Positions 1 to 6,649 of a stretch of DNA of 9,172 bases are shown in pieces. Within the stretch, counting starts at the first letter, position 1. Every line of letters begins with the position of its first letter. Below the pieces are notes generated by a model. That model did no database searches, was not told the DNA's origin, and was given only the letters and a program-made list of their open reading frames with translations. The position numbers were made by a program, and so were the translations under genes. Source of the DNA: Allobrachymonas sp. (lineage in GTDB: Bacteria > Pseudomonadota > Gammaproteobacteria > Burkholderiales > Burkholderiaceae_C); the NCBI GenBank assembly GCA_030538335.1, contig JAUNUE010000060.1:1-9172 (forward strand), given 5' to 3'.

Positions 1-681
1 GTACTGGGTCAGCGCAACAAAGACCTCAAAAACGGCATGACGGCTCCACCCAGGCTCACGCTGCCCAACATCCTCAACATGGCGACCAAACCGCGCTGGG
101 GCCTGGGCATGCTGGGCACGCGGCGGCGCACCTTTGGCAATGTCGTGGGCCACGTCAAGGGTGTGGACGACCTGGGTAGCCTCAACACTTGGACCACCGA
201 ACAGTTTGACCCGACGCTCGACTGGAACGATGTGGAGCGCATCAAGAAACAATGGGGCGGCAAACTCATCCTCAAGGGCATACAGGATGTGGAAGACGCG
301 AAGCTGGCCGTAAAAAGCGGCGCCGACGCCATCATCGTAAGCAACCACGGCGGGCGCCAACTCGACGGCGCCGAAAGCTCCATCCGCGCCCTGCCCGCCA
401 TTGTCGATGCCGTAGGCAAAGACATTGAAGTGCATATGGACGGCGGCATCCGCAGCGGCCAGGACGTGCTCAAGGCCTGGGCGTTGGGCGCACGCGGCAC
501 CTACATCGGCCGCGCCTTTTTGTACGGCTTGGGCGCCATGGGCGAAGCAGGCGTGACCAAGGCGCTGGAGCTGATCCACAATGAACTCGACATCAGCATG
601 GCGTTTTGCGGCCACACGCAATTGACCAACGTGGACAAAAGCATTTTGCTGCCCGGGAGTTATCCAACTCCCCATGTGTGA
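1..681 (+). CDS. lldD: L-lactate dehydrogenase (FMN-dependent, quinone-linked), 3' part
   Basis: This is the C-terminal ~226 residues of an alpha-hydroxy-acid dehydrogenase that oxidises L-lactate to pyruvate and passes electrons from FMN to the respiratory quinone pool at the inner membrane. The frame is open from base 1, so the start and roughly the first 150 residues of a usual ~380-residue protein lie outside the window. Visible signatures are QFDPTLDW, the FMN-contacting lysine in LILKG (fragment residue ~92), the active-site SNHGGRQLDG (His ~116, Arg ~119), the phosphate-binding DGGIRSG (~147) and the LldD-like tail AFCGHTQLTNVD. These separate it from glycolate oxidases with fair confidence. 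It ends in TGA. The next plus-strand gene starts 99 bp later in DNA of different composition, so the two are probably not one operon. An internal ATG at base 37 is not the start, because conserved residues precede it. Confidence 0.93.
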   Translation, partial: VLGQRNKDLKNGMTAPPRLTLPNILNMATKPRWGLGMLGTRRRTFGNVVGHVKGVDDLGSLNTWTTEQFDPTLDWNDVERIKKQWGGKLILKGIQDVEDAKLAVKSGADAIIVSNHGGRQLDGAESSIRALPAIVDAVGKDIEVHMDGGIRSGQDVLKAWALGARGTYIGRAFLYGLGAMGEAGVTKALELIHNELDISMAFCGHTQLTNVDKSILLPGSYPTPHV

Positions 682-690
682 CGCCAAGGG

Positions 691-710
691 TTTTGGAAGA
701 GGCTCCAAAA
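691..710. other. 7-bp hairpin just after lldD (weak terminator candidate)
   Basis: TTTTGGA and TCCAAAA form a perfect 7-bp inverted repeat around a 6-base loop, 10 bases after the lldD stop codon. Its position suits a transcript end, but no run of T follows on either strand, so it lacks the hallmark of an intrinsic terminator. It could stabilise the 3' end of the lldD mRNA, or mark the left edge of the AT-richer segment. Confidence 0.35.
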
Positions 711-780
711 TGTTGAGAGATTAGATTTCACCGCAACGGCGAACAGTTTTATAGAAAGATAAAACAAGTTAGAGTTCTAA

Positions 781-1458
781 ATGGCAGTCATCCTATCCGA
801 CCAGAGTTTTTCAACCATCCGGTGGTTACTACAAGAACTCAACGACCCTTTCGCAGTTTTTCCTCTGCAGGATGTTGCACGATCTCTTGGCGAATCAATT
901 GCTGATTCAGAAGAAGCTTTTCGCGAACGCGAGGGATCAGGGGGCGTTGCGCGGAAATACTGGGACGTCCCAATGGAGATGCTTGATCATGGCATTGGTG
1001 TCGCCATTGGGGCTACTTTTGTCCTAGGTCAAGCCGCCATAACTCAAGCGGTTTCTATGGTGGCACAAATTCGCAAACTTGTTGGCGATGATACCTGTGA
1101 AATTCCCAAGGGGAAGATAGCCCTTCTTGAATTCAAAGCAACGGCGGTCCTCAAAAACAATTTGAATAGCATAATAATTATCGATACGGCAGCAAACTAC
1201 TTCAAGCATTATCATGAATGGCCAAAGGATTGGCATCATTTTCAAGGCTCTGCAGCTCAGTCGTCAACCATGAAAAATGCAAAATGTATCGGCCTACAAG
1301 GGCATGATTTGAACATCAATATGGGCGTTGTTTTAAAGGCTTTGGAGCTTAATACCAGTGATGTGTTCAAGGTGCCGATGATCGTACATGCTTGGCGTAA
1401 ACGCGTCGCAGTATATTTGTGTAGAAAGATAGGTTTGCCCTTGGAAATCATCGATTGA
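781..1458 (+). CDS. hypothetical protein of unknown family, low-GC orphan
   Basis: This 225-residue reading frame belongs to no family I recognise. The in-frame stop TAA lies directly before the ATG (778-780), so no longer start is possible. Only a poor Shine-Dalgarno (AGAG, 771-774) precedes it. What can be seen is an acidic N-terminal third, a hydrophobic glycine/alanine-rich stretch at ~68-95 (too broken to call a membrane segment), a short isoleucine run at 131-134, and an aromatic/His motif ANYFKHYHEWP at 138-148 followed by DWHHF. The C terminus is basic (WRKRVAVYLCRK). No signal peptide is visible. By eye its G+C is in the mid-40s percent while flanking genes are near 60, and its codons are more AT-ending, which points to horizontal acquisition. 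That it is translated is likely but not certain. It has no partner gene, so no function is proposed. Confidence 0.7.
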   Translation: MAVILSDQSFSTIRWLLQELNDPFAVFPLQDVARSLGESIADSEEAFREREGSGGVARKYWDVPMEMLDHGIGVAIGATFVLGQAAITQAVSMVAQIRKLVGDDTCEIPKGKIALLEFKATAVLKNNLNSIIIIDTAANYFKHYHEWPKDWHHFQGSAAQSSTMKNAKCIGLQGHDLNINMGVVLKALELNTSDVFKVPMIVHAWRKRVAVYLCRKIGLPLEIID

Positions 1459-1539
1459 GTTCAAGAACTCGTAAAATCCAGAATTTAAAACCACGAAGCT
1501 GATTCCAACGCATAGCCAAATTTGAACCATTGCATACGA

Positions 1540-1562
1540 CACAATCTCCTACGGAGGTTGTG
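1540..1562. other. 10-bp stem-loop in the convergent intergenic gap
   Basis: CACAATCTCC and GGAGGTTGTG form a 10-pair stem (one T/G wobble when read on the plus strand) around the 3-base loop TAC. It is flanked by two copies of the hexamer TACGAC at 1535-1540 and 1566-1571. It sits between the orphan plus-strand gene and the end of lnt, where transcription from both sides converges. There is no T run on either side, so it is not a classical intrinsic terminator. It may be a processing or rho-associated structure, or a scar at the edge of inserted DNA. The rest of 1459-1587 shows no gene. Confidence 0.5.
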
Positions 1563-1587
1563 CCCTACGACTGCAGCTTCAATGTAG

Positions 1588-1614
1588 AAAAAGCACTTCT
1601 CAAAGACGAGAAGC
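1588..1614 (-). terminator. intrinsic terminator of the EamA-hydrolase-lnt unit
   Basis: Read on the minus strand, CTTCTC (1608-1613) pairs with GAGAAG (1596-1601), with one further G/U pair outside. GC and a run of five T (1588-1592) follow. The stem contains the last lnt codons and overlaps its TGA stop (1600-1602), so the terminator is embedded in the gene's end. The stem is short, so efficiency may be moderate. Confidence 0.6.
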
Positions 1615-3309
1615 CCTCTCTTTGCGCAGCAACAACCCTGCAGAAACTAACAGGGCAACAACCCACAACGGCCACAGCCCCCAGCGGGCAGCCCACCAGG
1701 CGAAAAAGGTGGGCGGTGCATCGTTGCCCATGACCTGCGCCTGCAATACGCCACGTGTCAACCTTGGCTGCTCGTGCAAGACCTGCCCGCCCGCATCAAT
1801 CACGGCGGTAGAACCCGTGTTAGTGGCACGCAGCATGGGGCGGGCCAGTTCCATGGCGCGCATACGGCTGATGTGGCGGTGCTGGTCAATGGCGACTGTG
1901 TCGCCAAACCAGCCGATATTGCTCACGTTGACCAAAATGGTGGGCGCGGTGGCAGGGTCGATAAAGCTTGCCGCAAGTTCTTCGCCAAACAAGTCTTCGT
2001 AGCAGATATTGGGCTGCAATCGCTCGCCTTTGAGCACCATACGCGGCTGCGCCAGCGCGCCGCGCTGGTAGCTGCCCAGCGGCATGCGCATCATGTCGAC
2101 AAACCATTGAAAGCCGAACGGAATAAACTCACCAAACGGCACCAGATGGTGCTTGGCGTAGCGGTATTCGGCCTGCTGTGCGGGCGGCAGACTCAGATCA
2201 GCTTGCGGCGCAGCACCTGCGGTTTGCACACCACCCGGCGCCATACCCACCACGGCATTGGCATAGCCTTTTTCCAGATCGCCAGTTGGCAAGCCGATCA
2301 ACACTGCTTGCTGGCCACCCGCAAAACGTTGTTGCAGCCCTTGCCAATAACCTTCGGGCAACTCCTGCGGGAACAGCGGCAAGGCGGTTTCGGGCAGCAC
2401 AGTCAGGTCGGCTTGCGCTTGCACCATTTGCTCGCCATACCATTGCAAGGCTTTTTGCATGCCGCCATTGGGCTGGAATTTTTCTTCCTGCGGGATATTG
2501 CCTTGCAGCAAAGCGACGTGCAAGCCCGTTGACCCGGCAACCGGTTTGAGGTTTTTGCCCAGCGTGCTTTTTTGCCATGCGCCCAGCGCCAGAACCACAA
2601 CCACCAAAAAGGAAACCGCAGCAAAAGAACGCGGCCGCTTGGCGTCTAGCCCTTTCGTTCGTTCACGCAAGACCAGTTTGTGCACCACCTGCGACAACAA
2701 CACCGACAAGGCTGCCGCCAGCACCGCAATGCCATACACGCCCAGCCACGGCGCATAGCCCGCCAACCAACTGTCGACATGCGCGTAGCCAATGGCGCCC
2801 CAGGGAAAGCCTGTGAACAGCACGCCGCGGCACAGTTCGGCCAGCAACCAGAGCATGGCAAACAGTGCCGTCTTGCCCCCCACGCTCCAGCGCGCTTGTG
2901 CCCACAGCCACAAAGCCAGCGCCAAAGCGTAGTACAAGGCCAATGCACCAGCCAGCAACACCACGGCCAGAGCCGCCAGCCATGAGGGCATGCCACCGTA
3001 CACATGCATCGAGATATAGAGCCACCAGAAAATGGCCGACAACCATACCGTGGCAAACCACCAGGCACGGCGGAAGTTGATCCAGAAACGGCGACGCGGG
3101 GTGACAGGTGCGTGCGAAAACGAATGGCTGGCGTCGGCCTGATCGCACGTCATCAGCACCCACACCGCCAGCGCCAAAGCGGCAATCTGCAAGCTGCCAA
3201 ACGCCTGCCCGTACCCTGCCCCGCCCCAGGGCCAGGCGATGCTCCAGGCTTGCAACACGCCTGCCAGTGCCAACACGGCATAACGGAGCAAAGATCGCAG
3301 GCGTGGCAT
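1600..3309 (-). CDS. lnt: apolipoprotein N-acyltransferase
   Basis: Lnt transfers an acyl chain from a phospholipid to the N-terminal cysteine of apolipoproteins, the last step of lipoprotein maturation, in the inner membrane with the catalytic domain facing the periplasm. The N-terminal ~250 residues are a bundle of hydrophobic helices. A nitrilase-fold domain follows from ~263 (LHVALLQGNIPQEEKF). The catalytic triad is visible: Glu307 in LPETALP, Lys386 in YAKHHLVPFGEF and Cys436 in PNICYEDLFGEE. A last membrane segment lies at ~545-561. At 569 residues it is longer than E. coli Lnt (512). Part of the excess lies between Glu307 and Lys386, in an Ala/Gln/Pro-rich loop at ~360-381. The start at 3309 is preferred because a Shine-Dalgarno precedes it and it lies 4 nt after the upstream stop; an ATG at 3354 would overlap the upstream gene by 41 nt. 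Confidence 0.96.
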   Translation of the reverse strand: MPRLRSLLRYAVLALAGVLQAWSIAWPWGGAGYGQAFGSLQIAALALAVWVLMTCDQADASHSFSHAPVTPRRRFWINFRRAWWFATVWLSAIFWWLYISMHVYGGMPSWLAALAVVLLAGALALYYALALALWLWAQARWSVGGKTALFAMLWLLAELCRGVLFTGFPWGAIGYAHVDSWLAGYAPWLGVYGIAVLAAALSVLLSQVVHKLVLRERTKGLDAKRPRSFAAVSFLVVVVLALGAWQKSTLGKNLKPVAGSTGLHVALLQGNIPQEEKFQPNGGMQKALQWYGEQMVQAQADLTVLPETALPLFPQELPEGYWQGLQQRFAGGQQAVLIGLPTGDLEKGYANAVVGMAPGGVQTAGAAPQADLSLPPAQQAEYRYAKHHLVPFGEFIPFGFQWFVDMMRMPLGSYQRGALAQPRMVLKGERLQPNICYEDLFGEELAASFIDPATAPTILVNVSNIGWFGDTVAIDQHRHISRMRAMELARPMLRATNTGSTAVIDAGGQVLHEQPRLTRGVLQAQVMGNDAPPTFFAWWAARWGLWPLWVVALLVSAGLLLRKERASRL

Positions 3310-3313
3310 GACG

Positions 3314-4480
3314 TTAGAACCTTTCGCGTTGGGTGATGAGGTACGGCTCACCATGCTTCAAGACCGCCAGGGGATGCACGGCATCCGGCCAGGCCTGCAC
3401 GAAAAATCCATCCACCATGGCGGGCGTAACTTCTTCCACACGCTGCGGCTGCCAGCGCGGCTGCTGGTCTTTGTCGATGACCAGGGCGCGCACGCCTTCC
3501 AGCACCTCGCTTTGCATGGACGTACGCCCCAGATGCTGCGGGTAAAAACAATGCCGCACCATGCTGCGCTCGCGGTGGATGTTTTCTGCCACGGTAAGCG
3601 CACGACCAGACCGCACCTGCTGCAGCACCACATGCAGCATCAGGGGCGAGCGCTGGCGCAAGGTGCTGGCAGTGGCCTGCGCCCAGGCATCGTCGGTGGC
3701 CGCTTCAAGCTTTTGCACAATGGCTGTGGCATCCCCATCGGCAAAGTATCGGCCAGCCTGCTGCAAGGCATGGGCAAAATCATCAGATGGTTTCGGTGCA
3801 GGCGGGCATTGCTCTTGCAGCCACTGTGCAAGCGTTGCTGTATCGGCAAACGGAATATCACCGAGTTGTCGCCACAGGTCTGGCAGACGTTCACTGGGCA
3901 GGTAATGGTCGGCCCAGCCGATGGCAAGCGCATCTGCGCCCACCACCGTGTTGCCCGTCAATGCCAGCCATTCGCCCGCATGGCCCGGACAGCGGCTCAA
4001 AAAATAACCGCCACCCACATCCGGAAAAAGGCCGATGCGTGTTTCCGGCATGGCCAACTGGCTGCGCTCGGTCACGATGCGGTGGCGTGTACCTTGCGCC
4101 AACCCCATGCCGCCACCCATGGTGATGCCGTCCATGCAGGCGATGCAGGGTTTGGGGTAGTGCTGGATCAGTGCATCGAGCAGGTATTCTTCGGTAAAAA
4201 AATCTTCCACCTGCGGGTTGCCACGCAAGGTATGTTCATGAAAAAAGCGGATATCGCCACCGGCACAAAATGCTCCAAAAGGTCCGTTGCGGCTGGTGCC
4301 GCGCATGGCTATCGCCACAATCGCCGGGTCATCGCGCCAGGCCAGCAACTGCGCATACAGGCCACGCACCATGTCGAGAGACAATGCATTGAGCGCCTGC
4401 GGGCGGTTGAGCGTAACAAAGCCTATACGGCCCCGCACCTCTGCCTCAACCGCAGGCGTCATCCATGCGGCGGCGCTCAT
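3314..4480 (-). CDS. 3-hydroxyisobutyryl-CoA hydrolase-like protein (enoyl-CoA hydratase/isomerase superfamily)
   Basis: The 388-residue protein has the crotonase fold and most resembles 3-hydroxyisobutyryl-CoA hydrolases, which release 3-hydroxyisobutyrate from its CoA thioester in valine breakdown (cytoplasm). Evidence is the oxyanion-hole region FCAGGDIR (71-78), MDGITMGGGMGL (116-127) and the hallmark MPETRIGLFPDVGGGYFLSR (144-163) with the expected Glu146 and Asp154. Its length also matches HIBCH (~350-390) rather than the ~260 residues of simple enoyl-CoA hydratases. The C-terminal half is the ECH_2-type extension. A strong Shine-Dalgarno AAGGAG (4489-4494) sits 8 nt before the ATG, and that ATG overlaps the transporter stop as ATGA, implying translational coupling. 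No other valine-pathway gene (mmsA, mmsB, acyl-CoA dehydrogenase) is in the window, so the exact acyl-CoA substrate is inferred from family only. Confidence 0.88.
   Translation of the reverse strand: MSAAAWMTPAVEAEVRGRIGFVTLNRPQALNALSLDMVRGLYAQLLAWRDDPAIVAIAMRGTSRNGPFGAFCAGGDIRFFHEHTLRGNPQVEDFFTEEYLLDALIQHYPKPCIACMDGITMGGGMGLAQGTRHRIVTERSQLAMPETRIGLFPDVGGGYFLSRCPGHAGEWLALTGNTVVGADALAIGWADHYLPSERLPDLWRQLGDIPFADTATLAQWLQEQCPPAPKPSDDFAHALQQAGRYFADGDATAIVQKLEAATDDAWAQATASTLRQRSPLMLHVVLQQVRSGRALTVAENIHRERSMVRHCFYPQHLGRTSMQSEVLEGVRALVIDKDQQPRWQPQRVEEVTPAMVDGFFVQAWPDAVHPLAVLKHGEPYLITQRERF
3320..3325 (-). promoter_or_regulatory. ribosome binding site deciding the lnt start
   Basis: GAAAGG on the minus strand lies 10 nt before the ATG at 3309, inside the final codons of the upstream hydrolase gene. 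It supports the 3309 start over the in-frame ATG at 3354 and implies translation closely linked to the upstream gene. Confidence 0.55.
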
Positions 4481-5457
4481 GCGTGGTGCTCCTTCCAGCC
4501 CAGCAATTCGTTAATCGCCAGCGCGCCAAGCACCATGCCGCCGCCTATAAACACCGGCATGCCCGGCACCTCGCCCGCGCCCCACCAGGCGAACAGGATG
4601 CCAAAAATCGTTTCGAGCTGCCCCAGCAATGACACTTCAGGCGCATGCAACACACGCGATGCCACCACCAGCAGGCTGCAGGGAATGGCCAATTGGAACA
4701 TGCCCAGCAGCGAGAGCCACACCATATCGCCCGCACTGGCCTGAAACGGCACAAAAGGCAGGCAAAACGCGGCCGACAGCACGGCACCCATCAGCACTGC
4801 CGGAAGCATGTCGCGCCCTTGCTGCACATGGCCTGATCCGTCTTGCAGTGCTTGTTCGCGCAGGCGTTGCGCCCGCTGCTTCTCGCGGTGCATCAACAAG
4901 AACTGCATCGAAGCCGACACGGGCACCAGCAAGGCCAGCGCAATGCCCACCATTTCGCGGCCCTGGCCAAAATTCAACTTGGTGGCATACATATAGGCAA
5001 TGCCCAGCACCGCCACCGCAATCGCCACCCAGGTACGCATGGGCAAGCGGTGTTTGAGGAAGATGCGGCTGGCCAGCGCCGTGAACATGGGGTTCAGCGC
5101 CGTCATGATGAGCACATTGGCCACTGTGGTGAAGCTGATCGCCATCATGAAAGAGGTGTACATGATGCCCCACAGCAAGCCCGACAGCCACACGGTGGTA
5201 TCCGCCCAGGGCACGCGCCGCCAGTAGCCGGGGCCGCGCCACACGGTAAGGATCAGCACCATCGAAACAGCCGTGAGCACGCTGCGCCAGAAGGTGACCT
5301 CCACCCCCTGCGCATGCTGCACCTGCCGTGTAAGCACGCCTGCCGTGGCCCACAACAAGGTCACCACCACCATCAGTGCCGCCGCACCGCCACGTGACAG
5401 GCGTGCAAAAGAGGTACGCAATGCCGAAGGCACAGGGTCTGATACGAGGCTGGGCAT
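4477..5457 (-). CDS. EamA/DMT-superfamily inner-membrane transporter
   Basis: This 326-residue protein has about ten hydrophobic segments in two EamA-like halves (roughly 24-157 and 168-320). Recognisable features are the N-terminal helix with LLWATAGVLTRQ (34-45), VEVTFWRS (52-59), the TALNPMFTALASRIFLKHRL segment (119-138) closing the first half, and PEVSLLGQLETIFGILFAWW (273-292) in the second half. A charged ~30-residue hydrophilic loop (190-217) separates the halves. DMT permeases export metabolites or amino acids, but the substrate cannot be read from sequence. The ATG at 5457 is preferred: the open frame runs to 5625, but that would overlap the next gene's end by ~100 nt, and the extra residues are Arg/Pro/Cys-rich and unlike the family. 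No good Shine-Dalgarno precedes 5457, so initiation may be weak. It is the first gene of the unit ending in lnt. Confidence 0.9.
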   Translation of the reverse strand: MPSLVSDPVPSALRTSFARLSRGGAAALMVVVTLLWATAGVLTRQVQHAQGVEVTFWRSVLTAVSMVLILTVWRGPGYWRRVPWADTTVWLSGLLWGIMYTSFMMAISFTTVANVLIMTALNPMFTALASRIFLKHRLPMRTWVAIAVAVLGIAYMYATKLNFGQGREMVGIALALLVPVSASMQFLLMHREKQRAQRLREQALQDGSGHVQQGRDMLPAVLMGAVLSAAFCLPFVPFQASAGDMVWLSLLGMFQLAIPCSLLVVASRVLHAPEVSLLGQLETIFGILFAWWGAGEVPGMPVFIGGGMVLGALAINELLGWKEHHA

Positions 5458-5522
5458 AAGAGACAGGATTCTAGACAAGAAGCATGATGGAATCTGACAA
5501 GCAGCGGCAATAGACAGTGCGG

Positions 5523-6542
5523 TCAATTGGCAGCCAGCAGTACCTCCATCTGGCGCAACCCTGCATCCAGATGGTTGCGCCATTTGGGGCCGCGGCCGCG
5601 TGCGTCGCGCAGGGCATCGTCCCATGCGGCAGGATCATGGTCTTGAAACCAGTTGTATAACATGGCGGCCTGCTGCACGTCTTTGCTGGCCTTGGTGCGC
5701 TCGGCCATGCGGCGCAGGCCGGTGACAATAAGTTTGTGCACGGCCATACGCGCTGGATGCGGCACGTTGACCAGGCACGCTTGTGTGCGGGTAAAAACAG
5801 CGCTTGACTGGATATCCTGCAAGGAAAACTCCATGAAGCGCAAGGCTTGAAACTCGGCATTGAATGCCTTGATGTGCACCAGTTCTTTCTCTCCCCGGCC
5901 CATCGGCGTGAGAAAGTCAAGCACAAAACCCGGTTCACGGGGATGCACCCAGCGCCCTCCGCGCACCCCGCTCAAGCTGCTTGCAGGCACAAACCCCATG
6001 CCCAGTGATTCAATGGCATCGCCCAAATCCAGCTTGGCCTCACTGGCCAGGGCCACCTGCAAATGCCGCCCGGCATGGGCAAAATCAAGATCCTGCGTGC
6101 GGGAGGCATCGCCCCAGCGCACACCCAGCATATTGCCCGCACATAAAAAGGCATGGGTGCCTACCAGCACACCGCCCGCCCGAAAAAAACCCGCATCGGC
6201 CAGACGCTTGATGATGACAAGGTGGGGCGATGCGACCGTTTGACAGCCCAGCGTGCTGGCAGCCTGCGCCATCGCCTTGATCTGGCTGTTGTCGCTGCCG
6301 CCAGGCTGGCGCGCATTGATCAGCGCAGCCAAACGCTCGTCGTGCGGCCCAAGGTAGACTTGGCGTAGTTGGCCGTTAAGATCGCGGTACTGGTAGTACC
6401 AGTAGGTATTGCCCGCTACCGTTTTTTTATTGAACGATCCAGGTGCATCATCCACGCCCCGGGCGATTTCGCGCATCTGCAAGGCTTCGTGCAGTTGCGC
6501 GTAGGCCGTTTGTGCAGCCATGGGGAGCGATGAATACAGCAT
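5523..6542 (-). CDS. GSU2403-family nucleotidyltransferase-fold protein (NTP_transf_8-like)
   Basis: The 339-residue protein resembles the GSU2403/NTP_transf_8 group of nucleotidyltransferase-fold proteins. Visible elements are the N-terminal YYQYRDLNGQLRQVYLG (49-65), a central region with VGTHAF (127-132) and LGVRWGDASRTQDLDFA (139-155), and a later VLDFLTP (207-213). Together these give the pattern expected of the fold: a G-T/S turn, two carboxylates spaced D-x-D (Asp151, Asp153) and a third, Asp209, so it is probably catalytically competent. The acceptor and nucleotide are unknown. Related folds include antitoxin- and toxin-type transferases, but no partner toxin or antitoxin gene lies next to it. 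ATG at 6542 and 6521 are both possible starts; neither has a clear Shine-Dalgarno, and an in-frame stop at 6555-6557 excludes anything longer. The transporter gene begins 65 nt after its stop. Confidence 0.78.
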   Translation of the reverse strand: MLYSSLPMAAQTAYAQLHEALQMREIARGVDDAPGSFNKKTVAGNTYWYYQYRDLNGQLRQVYLGPHDERLAALINARQPGGSDNSQIKAMAQAASTLGCQTVASPHLVIIKRLADAGFFRAGGVLVGTHAFLCAGNMLGVRWGDASRTQDLDFAHAGRHLQVALASEAKLDLGDAIESLGMGFVPASSLSGVRGGRWVHPREPGFVLDFLTPMGRGEKELVHIKAFNAEFQALRFMEFSLQDIQSSAVFTRTQACLVNVPHPARMAVHKLIVTGLRRMAERTKASKDVQQAAMLYNWFQDHDPAAWDDALRDARGRGPKWRNHLDAGLRQMEVLLAAN

Positions 6543-6605
6543 GGATGTACCAGATCAGGATGAGTGCGAAACCACCTTGCCCGTGTCGTACTTGCATCAG
6601 CCGTA

Positions 6606-6638
6606 TTTATACTACATATTTTATAGACGTAGTATAAA
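6606..6638. promoter_or_regulatory. AT-rich perfect inverted repeat, operator/promoter candidate
   Basis: TTTATACTAC (6606-6615) and GTAGTATAAA (6629-6638) are perfect 10-bp inverted arms around a 13-base AT-rich centre, in a ~107-bp gap between typA and the nucleotidyltransferase-fold gene. On the minus strand, TATAAA-type -10-like hexamers occur both in the centre and at the left edge of the element, so a dimeric repressor bound here would cover the likely promoter of the 5523-6542 gene. I could not find a convincing -35 box. Without a GC stem and T run it is a poor terminator for typA, though it could fold in RNA. Confidence 0.5.
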
Positions 6639-6649
6639 AATATCCCGAC

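Noticed and set aside
711..780. Possible promoter for the orphan gene (TATAGA at 750-755)
   Set aside because: Only 4 of 6 -10 bases match and no credible -35 lies 16-18 bp upstream; too weak to annotate.
1530..1733. Small plus-strand frame of 67 codons at the convergent gap
   Set aside because: Most of it overlaps the lnt 3' end and its terminator, and there is no ribosome binding site or recognisable product.
2646..3163. Minus-strand frames of 140-166 codons within lnt
   Set aside because: They are shifted frames of the lnt membrane region, rich in Cys/Trp/Arg, with no independent support.
3308..4744. 478-codon open frame on the plus strand opposite the hydrolase and transporter genes
   Set aside because: It covers two real genes with clear motifs on the other strand, and its translation is Arg/His/Gln-rich without domains.
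5458..5522. Possible promoter before the transporter gene (TTGACC or TTGTCA as -35, TAGAAT as -10)
   Set aside because: No -35/-10 pair has acceptable spacing: TTGTCA to TAGAAT is 21 bp, and TTGACC has no -10 at 16-18 bp.
5458..5625. Longer N terminus for the transporter (start at 5625)
   Set aside because: It would overlap the 3' end of the neighbouring gene, and the added residues are unlike DMT family N termini.
6388..6404. Inverted repeat TACTGG/CCAGTA
   Set aside because: It falls in the Tyr/Trp codon run encoding YWYYQY of the nucleotidyltransferase-fold gene, so coding constraint explains it.
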